A DNA stretch of 6,934 nt from ZC4RG17 sp035304485 (GTDB taxonomy: Bacteria; Actinomycetota; Acidimicrobiia; Spongiisociales; ZC4RG35). The DNA lies in NCBI GenBank assembly GCA_035304485.1, contig DATGPZ010000087.1, positions 1 to 6,934 on the forward strand, given 5' to 3'. The translations under genes were made by a program, and so were the position numbers. Below are positions 1-4,121 of the stretch, piece after piece; the stretch's first letter is position 1, and each line of letters opens with the position of its first letter. The notes below the pieces were generated by a model that saw only the letters and a program-made list of their open reading frames with translations, was not told where the DNA came from and made no database searches.

Positions 1-954
1 GTCGTACTGAAATCGCTCCATGTCTTCTGCGAAACGGCTCGGCAGACGCTCCCTTCCGACCAGCTCGAAGTAGAGCTGGGGAGCACCCACGTCGGCTACC
101 ACTGCCCGACGGGCCGGCAACCGGCGGCCGTCCGCCGTCACGACCCCCGTGGCACTGGATCCGTCCGTGGAGATGCGGGCGACCCTGGTGCCCAACTCGA
201 GACGGCCTCCGCGGTCGACCAGCCTGCTCACCAACGCGTCGATGAGGGTGCCTGCCCCTCCGGCAGGCACGGGAAAGCCCACTTGTTGACCCAAACAGGT
301 CAGCAACAGGCCGAAGAAAGCACTGAGCGGGGCTTCCGGGGCGAGGTCGGTGTGCAGCGCGTTGCCGGCCATCAACAGGGGACCTCCGTCCCCGCGGAAC
401 TCCTCCTCGCCGAACCGTCGCACCGACAACACGGATCGTCGGGCGAGACGCAGAGTTTCGTGGGTACCGAGCCGACCGAAGAGACCCAAAGCAGGCCGGA
501 TCGGAGGAAAGGGCGACAAGAGGGCCTCGATCAGCGGCCGGCTGATGCGCTCCCAGTCCGTGTAGATACGGCGCCATCTCTCACCGTCTCCGGCCCCGAA
601 CGACTCGAGCGACGCACAAGTCTCGTCGAGGTCGGTCGAGAGGACGATGGCCCGGCCATCATCGAGAACATGGGCGAGAACGGTCGGCGACCGCTCCCAC
701 CGAAGGCCGTACTGCTCGAGTTCGAGGCTCCGCAAGATCGGGGAGGCTGCCGCCAGGGGGTAGAAGGCACTGAAGAGATCGTGGGTGTATCCGCGGTGGT
801 GGTCGGACCGGACGGCGCCACCGGGCCACTCCTCCGATTCCAGGACCAAGACACTCCATCCTCTGTCGGCGAGGAGATTCGCCGCCACCAACCCGTTGTG
901 ACCGGCGCCGATCACGACCGCATCGTGAGGCTTCCCGGTTCGCGTACTTCCCAT
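1..954 (-). CDS. FAD-dependent oxidoreductase, phytoene desaturase-like (3' end outside window)
   Basis: The reading frame is open from the ATG at 954 to the left edge, giving 318 residues; this family usually has about 500-540, so the C-terminal third is missing. Residues 13-28 form the Rossmann dinucleotide motif (GAGHNG, then LVAANLL), followed by E39 for the FAD ribose and a GG pair at 45-46, as in the COG1233 phytoene dehydrogenase/amine oxidase-like class. Residues 228-300 (PVPAGGAGTLIDAL, then a strand-rich stretch with TADGRRLPARRAVVADVGAP) match the second FAD-contacting region of these enzymes. The substrate cannot be told: carotenoid desaturases and many uncharacterised oxidoreductases share this core. 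The start is fixed by an in-frame TAA at 966-964 just upstream. No Shine-Dalgarno is visible, and a SigB/F-like -10 lies 9 nt before the ATG, so the mRNA is probably leaderless. It is divergent from the SnoaL-like gene. Confidence 0.9.
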   Translation of the reverse strand, partial: MGSTRTGKPHDAVVIGAGHNGLVAANLLADRGWSVLVLESEEWPGGAVRSDHHRGYTHDLFSAFYPLAAASPILRSLELEQYGLRWERSPTVLAHVLDDGRAIVLSTDLDETCASLESFGAGDGERWRRIYTDWERISRPLIEALLSPFPPIRPALGLFGRLGTHETLRLARRSVLSVRRFGEEEFRGDGGPLLMAGNALHTDLAPEAPLSAFFGLLLTCLGQQVGFPVPAGGAGTLIDALVSRLVDRGGRLELGTRVARISTDGSSATGVVTADGRRLPARRAVVADVGAPQLYFELVGRERLPSRFAEDMERFQYD

Positions 955-963
955 CTGGGCGGC

Positions 964-988
964 TTACCCGTCAGCCTCTCTTCTAACC
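964..988 (-). promoter_or_regulatory. Candidate SigB/SigF-type promoter of the oxidoreductase gene
   Basis: On the minus strand GGTTA (988-984) is followed after 14 nt by GGGTAA (969-964). This resembles the GTTT-N14-16-GGGTAT consensus of SigB/SigF-type sigma factors, with one mismatch in the -35. The -10 ends 9 nt before the ATG at 954, so transcription would start at or within a few bases of the start codon. It is back to back with the plus-strand promoter at 996-1020. Confidence 0.5.
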
Positions 989-998
989 GGAGGCGGTT
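985..998. repeat. Short inverted repeat joining two back-to-back -35 elements
   Basis: AACCG (985-989) and CGGTT (994-998) are perfect inverted arms around GAGG. Each arm contains most of the -35 element of one of the two divergent promoter candidates. The centre (991.5) nearly coincides with the midpoint (992) between the start codons at 954 and 1030. The symmetry may simply reflect two identical promoters facing away, or it may be a regulator site. Confidence 0.5.
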
Positions 999-1020
999 TG
1001 GCCGGGAGGTCAGCGGGTAG
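996..1020 (+). promoter_or_regulatory. Candidate SigB/SigF-type promoter of the SnoaL-like gene
   Basis: GTTT (996-999, preceded by G) and GGGTAG (1015-1020) are separated by 15 nt, a close fit to the SigB/SigF-type consensus. The -10 ends 9 nt before the GTG at 1030, the same distance as in the divergent partner promoter. The TAG of the -10 is an in-frame stop for the downstream gene, so translation cannot begin further upstream. Confidence 0.55.
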
Positions 1021-1029
1021 CCACGGCAG

Positions 1030-1389
1030 GTGAGCGACTCCGGAGATCGCAGCGTTCGGGAAGTGATCGAGAGCCATCTCGCTCTGCGCAAGGCCGGCGA
1101 GGTGGAACAGGACATCGAGCACAACTTCTCTCCCGACGTAGTCCTCCTGACTGGCACCGGTGTGTACCGGGGTCACGACGGAGTCCGATCGAGCTCGGCC
1201 GAACTGAGCCGTTATCTCGGGGAAGGAACGTTCCAGTACCGCCAGCTCCTCGTCGAGGGTCGGGCGGGTTTCCTGGAATGGGCGGCCGACGGCTCGGCCG
1301 GCAGGATCCGCGACGGGGCCGATTCGTTCGTGGTCGAGGACGGAAGGATCGTTCTCCAGACGATCCACTACACGGTCAACGGCGACTGA
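1030..1389 (+). CDS. SnoaL-like / NTF2-fold small protein
   Basis: This 119-residue protein has the size and pattern of the SnoaL-like NTF2 superfamily: an N-terminal helix (VREVIESHLALRKAGEVE, 9-26), then HNFSPDVVLLTGTGVYRGHDGV (31-52) matching the usual 'aspartate-hydrophobic strand, then YRGxxGI' block, and a final strand pair ADSFVVEDGRIVLQTIHYTV (97-116). Family members include small isomerases, cyclases and many proteins of unknown role, so no reaction is assigned. GTG at 1030 is the first possible start, because an in-frame TAG lies at 1018-1020. The nearest purine-rich stretch (GGGAGG, 1004-1009) is too far for ribosome binding and falls in the promoter spacer, which fits a leaderless mRNA. 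The product is probably cytoplasmic: there is no signal peptide or membrane segment. It converges with the STAS gene, with 7 bp between stops. Confidence 0.85.
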   Translation: MSDSGDRSVREVIESHLALRKAGEVEQDIEHNFSPDVVLLTGTGVYRGHDGVRSSSAELSRYLGEGTFQYRQLLVEGRAGFLEWAADGSAGRIRDGADSFVVEDGRIVLQTIHYTVNGD

Positions 1390-1396
1390 TGCCTTG

Positions 1397-1753
1397 TCAG
1401 TCAGACCGCGGCAACAGGTCGAGGGTGAACTGTTCGCGCAGGCCCGTGATCGCCAAGAGACGATCGATCTGGTCGCCCTCTCGAAGCCGTAGCTCGAGCT
1501 TTCCTGGCAGATCGTTCGTGAGCTGCACCAGCATCCCCAAGCCGGTCGAGTCCATGAACGCTACCCGGGTGAGATCCACGACGAGGTGACGTCGACCCAG
1601 CCCGTCGAGCGCGCGCATCAGCTGACGAGCATTGGAGAGATCCACCTCCCCTTCCACCACGACGACCCGCTCGTCTTCGGTCTGGTCCCAGGTGAAGCTG
1701 CCCAGTGGGGTGGCGTCGGCGATCCGGTTGTCGTGCTGCGGCTGTTCGGTCAT
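1397..1753 (-). CDS. STAS-domain anti-sigma-factor antagonist (RsbV/SpoIIAA-like)
   Basis: The 118-residue product is a single STAS domain. VVVVEGEVDLSNARQLMRAL (30-49) is the typical first strand and helix, and VVDLTRVAFMDSTGLGMLVQL (58-78) contains the hallmark DS(S/T)GLG motif: S69, directly after D68, aligns with the serine phosphorylated in SpoIIAA (Ser58 there). In known systems the unphosphorylated antagonist binds an anti-sigma kinase and frees a SigB/SigF-type sigma factor. No kinase, phosphatase or sigma factor lies in this window, so its partners must be encoded elsewhere. The start is ATG 1753 with GGAGAG at 1770-1765, spacing 11 nt, rather long. The reading frame continues upstream across a TAG (1774-1772) into a 42-codon ORF with a better ribosome binding site, so expression may be coupled to it. 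Residues 1-25 form a poorly conserved N-terminal tail. Confidence 0.92.
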   Translation of the reverse strand: MTEQPQHDNRIADATPLGSFTWDQTEDERVVVVEGEVDLSNARQLMRALDGLGRRHLVVDLTRVAFMDSTGLGMLVQLTNDLPGKLELRLREGDQIDRLLAITGLREQFTLDLLPRSD

Positions 1754-1766
1754 GGCCGTGTCTGCT

Positions 1767-1807
1767 CTCCGCTACGTCAGTCGGAGCGTACGCGGCCGGC
1801 AGCGGAG
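1767..1807 (-). promoter_or_regulatory. Possible stem hiding the STAS ribosome binding site
   Basis: In the minus-strand transcript bases 1807-1799 can pair with 1775-1767: seven Watson-Crick pairs (CTCCGCT with AGCGGAG), one G-U and one C-G, closing a 23-nt loop. The 3' arm covers the stop codon of the upstream ORF and four bases of the GGAGAG Shine-Dalgarno of the STAS gene. A ribosome finishing the upstream ORF would open the stem, so coupled translation is plausible. Pairing was found by eye, with no energy calculation. Confidence 0.35.
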
Positions 1808-1900
1808 TCGCGGGTTTCCATCGCTGGTCGGCCAGCGAGCGGATGCTAGGCGACCCGGACCGACCTGGGTGTGAGCTGGATCTGGAAGGACCGTATTCAC
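1772..1900 (-). CDS. Candidate 42-codon upstream ORF in the STAS leader
   Basis: GTG at 1900 is preceded by a strong Shine-Dalgarno, AGGGAGGTGG (1914-1905), with 7 nt between GGAGG and GTG, and a SigB/F-like -10 lies 26 nt upstream, so initiation signals have textbook geometry. The peptide starts MNTVLPDPAHTQV and ends in an arginine-rich tail (RLRCRPRTLRLT); I recognise no family. It ends at TAG 1774-1772, and the STAS ATG follows 18 nt later in the same frame. Third-position GC is 26 of 42 codons, against 35 of 42 in the first 42 STAS codons, so codon use does not support a conserved protein. It could be a regulatory leader peptide, the interrupted 5' end of a longer STAS gene, or a chance ORF. 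Confidence 0.4.
   Translation of the reverse strand: MNTVLPDPAHTQVGPGRLASARWPTSDGNPRLRCRPRTLRLT
1821..1838. repeat. Perfect 7-bp inverted repeat in the STAS leader
   Basis: TCGCTGG (1821-1827) and CCAGCGA (1832-1838) flank TCGG, giving a 7-bp stem with a 4-nt loop. There is no T-run on either side, so it is not a standard intrinsic terminator. It lies inside the candidate upstream ORF and about 120 nt beyond the end of the DUF2267 gene. It could be an RNA hairpin or a protein site; no function is shown. Confidence 0.35.
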
Positions 1901-1926
1901 GATTCCACCTCCCTCGGTTTCCACAG

Positions 1927-1952
1927 CTACCCGAAGGAAGCGGGACCGAAAC
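1927..1952 (-). promoter_or_regulatory. Candidate SigB/SigF-type promoter of the STAS leader
   Basis: On the minus strand GTTT (1952-1949) and GGGTAG (1932-1927) are 16 nt apart. The site begins 9 nt past the stop of the DUF2267 gene, in the gap before the STAS gene. Initiation about 7 nt downstream would place the strong Shine-Dalgarno at 1914-1905 near the 5' end of the RNA and leave a leader of roughly 165 nt before the STAS ATG. Autoregulation of an antagonist by its own sigma factor is common in SigB-type systems. Confidence 0.45.
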
Positions 1953-1961
1953 TCGCCGGGA

Positions 1962-2438
1962 TCAGTCTCCGCCCAGCGGAGGACGCAGTTCGACGGGAGA
2001 CCGCCGCTGTTCGACCCCGCCAGTGGCTCCATCCTCCTCGGTCAGCTCGCCACGGTGATCGACCTCGAACAAGGCCAGGAAGTCGTCGTCGAGCACGGAG
2101 CGAAGGCGATCCAGTGCCGACCCATCCAGGTCGCGGGCGATCTCCTCGGCTACCACCCGGGCGTAACGCGCCGCGACTGCGGTTCCCTCTTCCATGCGTT
2201 CTCCCAAACCGAGGAAGAAGTTGCGGATGTCACGATCCGCCGGCGAAGGCGCGGATGGGGCATCGCCGACGAGTTCATCTGCCAATCGGGGGGCCAGCAC
2301 CTCCCACGCCTCCGAGGGAAAGAACGCAGCCATCTGAGCGGTGACCGAACGGATGACCTCGCTGGCTTCTTCGGGGGAATCCAGCTCGACGGCATCGGCG
2401 ACCCTTTGAGGCAACGCCGGTGGATCTTGGCGCGTCAC
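1962..2438 (-). CDS. DUF2267-like protein
   Basis: The 158-residue product has two helical halves resembling DUF2267. The first (about 9-58) runs LPQRVADAVELDSPEEASEV and then FFPSEAWEVLAPRLADELVG, the pattern in which a paired helix ends in 'L-P-x-L'. The second (about 72-128) runs FFLGLGERMEEGTAVAARYA, then ARVVAEEIARDLDG and DDDFLALFE, like the usual 'LPxxxxxLF' end. DUF2267 proteins are soluble, of unknown biochemical role, and often lie near stress genes. The tail after 130 is charged and probably disordered. The frame is open upstream to 2684, but that part lies inside the preceding gene and is arginine/glycine-rich shadow sequence. GTG at 2438 overlaps the upstream stop as GTGA, which points to translational coupling. 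Family assignment is from pattern only. Confidence 0.75.
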   Translation of the reverse strand: MTRQDPPALPQRVADAVELDSPEEASEVIRSVTAQMAAFFPSEAWEVLAPRLADELVGDAPSAPSPADRDIRNFFLGLGERMEEGTAVAARYARVVAEEIARDLDGSALDRLRSVLDDDFLALFEVDHRGELTEEDGATGGVEQRRSPVELRPPLGGD

Positions 2439-2812
2439 AATGGTTGATCCGGATCGGTAGGGGCGTCGAGTGGCTCCCCGAGGTGGGGATCCCGTGCCAC
2501 GACCGGAGGGTCGAAGCCGCCTTCTCCGGAGAGCAGAGCCGAAAAGCGATCCAGGATCCGCTCGATTCGTGATGCCGCCTCGCCGTCCTCCCGTTCGAGC
2601 TCGAGACGCAGCTCGGTGTTTCCAGGGGTCGAATCCATGAATTCGACCGTTCCTTTCTCGACATCCGCCAGTCTCCATCGCCACCGTCGATCGGATTCAC
2701 GGTTGATGTCTGCTTCATTCACGTCCAGGATCGCGCTCGCCGACCGCGACCAATGATCCGCGACCAGTGGGCTATCGAGCCCGACTCTCAGCTTTCGTGT
2801 CTCTGTGGTCAT
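2435..2812 (-). CDS. Small hypothetical protein, weakly SRPBCC/cyclase-like
   Basis: This 125-residue protein starts at ATG 2812, which overlaps the dehydrogenase stop as ATGA, and ends as GTGA on the next gene, so it is the middle member of a coupled operon. Residues 42-73 (RRWRWRLADVEKGTVEF, then a turn and TELRLELE) look like the central strands of SRPBCC polyketide-cyclase/dehydrase proteins, where 'W-x-x ... GxVxF ... TxVxLxL' is typical. Residues 77-94 could be the long C-terminal helix. It is shorter than the usual 140-220 residues and lacks an obvious N-terminal strand-helix block, so it may be a reduced member or something else. Residues 96-125 are proline- and aspartate-rich and probably disordered. 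No catalytic residues can be named. Confidence 0.8.
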   Translation of the reverse strand: MTTETRKLRVGLDSPLVADHWSRSASAILDVNEADINRESDRRWRWRLADVEKGTVEFMDSTPGNTELRLELEREDGEAASRIERILDRFSALLSGEGGFDPPVVARDPHLGEPLDAPTDPDQPL

Positions 2813-3993
2813 GGCTCCAGTACCACCTTGATGGCTCCGTCCTTCTTGGCCTGGAACATGGCGTAGGCGTCCGGGGCTTCGGACAGAGGCACGTGATGGG
2901 TGGCGAACTCCTCCGTCCCCAACGGATCGCCATCCTCCATGAGGATGGGAAAGATGTCGTCCACCCAGCGCTTGACGTGTGCCTGCCCCATTCGGAGCTG
3001 GATGCCCTTGTCGAACATCTCCATCATTGGCATGGGATCCACTGCACCGCCGTATACACCGACCACCGACACGGTGCCTCCACGACAGACGGCCGAGATC
3101 GCTTGGTGCAGGACGGTCATGCGGTCCACACCCATCTTCTCGATCAGCGCCTCGGCGACGCCGTCCGGCAGCAATCCCGTCGCCTTCTGCAATCCGGATG
3201 CGATCGGGGATCCGTGAGCTTCCATGCCCACTGCGTCTATGACCCCGTCGGGCCCCCGGCCTTCGGTTCTGGCCTGTAACTCCCCGACCACGTCAGAGCC
3301 GCCACTCACGTCGATGGTCTCGACCCCGAACTTCTCGGCCGCTGCCAGCCGCTCAGGCACCAGATCGAGCCCGATCACCTTGACCGCTCCCCGTCGGCGG
3401 GCGAACCGAGCCGCGAACTGGCCTACCGGCCCCAGTCCGAAGACGGCGACCGAGCCTCCCTCCGGAATGGCGGCGTATTCGACTGCCTGCCAGGCGGTGG
3501 GGAGGATGTCGGAGAGGAAGAGATAACGGTCGTCCGGGTGGTCGTCGCCCACGGCGATCGGCCCGAAATCCGCGTGCGGGACCCGGAGAAACTCTGCTTG
3601 GCCCCCGGGCACCGAGCCGTACAGCTCGGTGTAGCCGAAGAGCCGAGCGCCCTTGTTCTCTTCACGCACCTGCGTGGTTTCGCACTGGGCGAAGAGACCT
3701 CGATCACACATGAAGCATCGGCCGCAGGAGATGTTGAACGGAATCACCACCCGATCGCCCGGTCGGACATGATCCACATCGGAACCGACCTCCTCGACGA
3801 CACCCATCGCCTCGTGGCCGAGGATGTCACCTTCATCGAGGTACATCCCGAGGATCTCGTACAGATGCAGGTCGGACCCACAGATGGCGGTCGACGTGAC
3901 CCGGATGATGGCGTCGGTCGGCTCCTGGATCACCGGGTCGGGCATGTCACTCACCCTCACGTCGCGTTTGCCGTGCCATGTGACGGCCTTCAT
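2809..3993 (-). CDS. Zinc-dependent alcohol dehydrogenase, formaldehyde dehydrogenase-like MDR family
   Basis: The 394-residue protein is a full-length medium-chain dehydrogenase of the COG1063 type. Catalytic zinc ligands are visible as C38 (CGSDLH), H60-E61 (GHEAMG) and probably D162 (SDILPTAW); structural zinc is bound by C90, C93, C96 and C104. The Rossmann motif GLGPVG (186-191) is followed by D210, which favours NAD over NADP. The ILGHEAMG, SDILPTAWQAVE and KRWVDDIFPILM-type segments match the group often named zinc-dependent or glutathione-dependent formaldehyde dehydrogenase, oxidising alcohols or aldehyde adducts. The true substrate is not shown by sequence. The start is ATG 3993 with AGGGGG (4004-3999) 5 nt upstream. 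It is the first gene of a three-gene operon, and a SigB/F-like promoter candidate lies just upstream, which suits a role in stress or detoxification. Confidence 0.95.
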   Translation of the reverse strand: MKAVTWHGKRDVRVSDMPDPVIQEPTDAIIRVTSTAICGSDLHLYEILGMYLDEGDILGHEAMGVVEEVGSDVDHVRPGDRVVIPFNISCGRCFMCDRGLFAQCETTQVREENKGARLFGYTELYGSVPGGQAEFLRVPHADFGPIAVGDDHPDDRYLFLSDILPTAWQAVEYAAIPEGGSVAVFGLGPVGQFAARFARRRGAVKVIGLDLVPERLAAAEKFGVETIDVSGGSDVVGELQARTEGRGPDGVIDAVGMEAHGSPIASGLQKATGLLPDGVAEALIEKMGVDRMTVLHQAISAVCRGGTVSVVGVYGGAVDPMPMMEMFDKGIQLRMGQAHVKRWVDDIFPILMEDGDPLGTEEFATHHVPLSEAPDAYAMFQAKKDGAIKVVLEP

Positions 3994-4021
3994 CGATGCC
4001 CCCTGGTCGCGTGGCGAAGGG

Positions 4022-4046
4022 CTACCACCGGCCGCACCGCCGAAAC
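4022..4046 (-). promoter_or_regulatory. Candidate SigB/SigF-type promoter of the dehydrogenase operon
   Basis: On the minus strand GTTT (4046-4043) and TGGTAG (4027-4022) are 15 nt apart; the -10 differs by one base from the GGGTAG seen at two other sites in the window. Initiation about 7 nt downstream gives a leader of about 20 nt that contains the AGGGGG Shine-Dalgarno of the dehydrogenase gene. No equivalent motif was found for the divergent GH130 gene. Confidence 0.45.
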
Positions 4047-4107
4047 GTGCGATGGGCAGAATGATCCGTCCGGCTCTTCCATTGCCGTCACATCAAGCCG
4101 AAGACGT

Positions 4108-4113
4108 AGGAAA
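4108..4113 (+). promoter_or_regulatory. Ribosome binding site of the GH130 gene
   Basis: AGGAAA is 8 nt before GTG 4122 and supports that start. Two ATG codons at 4114 and 4117 lie in the spacer in another frame and lead to a stop after 13 codons, so they are not the gene start but could compete for ribosomes. Confidence 0.55.
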
Positions 4114-4121
4114 ATGATGGC

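Noticed and set aside
758..763. GGGTAG on the plus strand as a further promoter -10
   Set aside because: No GTTT-like -35 at 14-16 nt upstream, and it lies inside the oxidoreductase coding region.
283..1020. 245-codon plus-strand ORF
   Set aside because: It is antisense to the FAD oxidoreductase, which has clear motifs on the minus strand; composition is typical of a GC-rich shadow frame.
964..1368. 134-codon minus-strand ORF opposite the SnoaL-like gene
   Set aside because: No recognisable family, and the plus-strand frame has a coherent NTF2-like pattern with a promoter.
1390..1396. Terminator between the convergent SnoaL-like and STAS genes
   Set aside because: Only 7 bp separate the stops and no stem-loop is visible there.
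1821..1838. Inverted repeat as an intrinsic terminator of the dehydrogenase operon
   Set aside because: Stem of only 7 bp with no T-run on either strand and far from the operon's last stop.
1898..1922. ECF-like motif GGAAAC-N15-CGTG on the minus strand
   Set aside because: The spacer is short for that class and the site overlaps the Shine-Dalgarno region; the GTTT/GGGTAG pair just upstream explains the layout better.
2439..2684. Upstream extension of the DUF2267 frame
   Set aside because: It lies fully inside the SRPBCC-like gene, is arginine/glycine-rich, and the GTG at 2438 overlaps the preceding stop in the usual coupled form.
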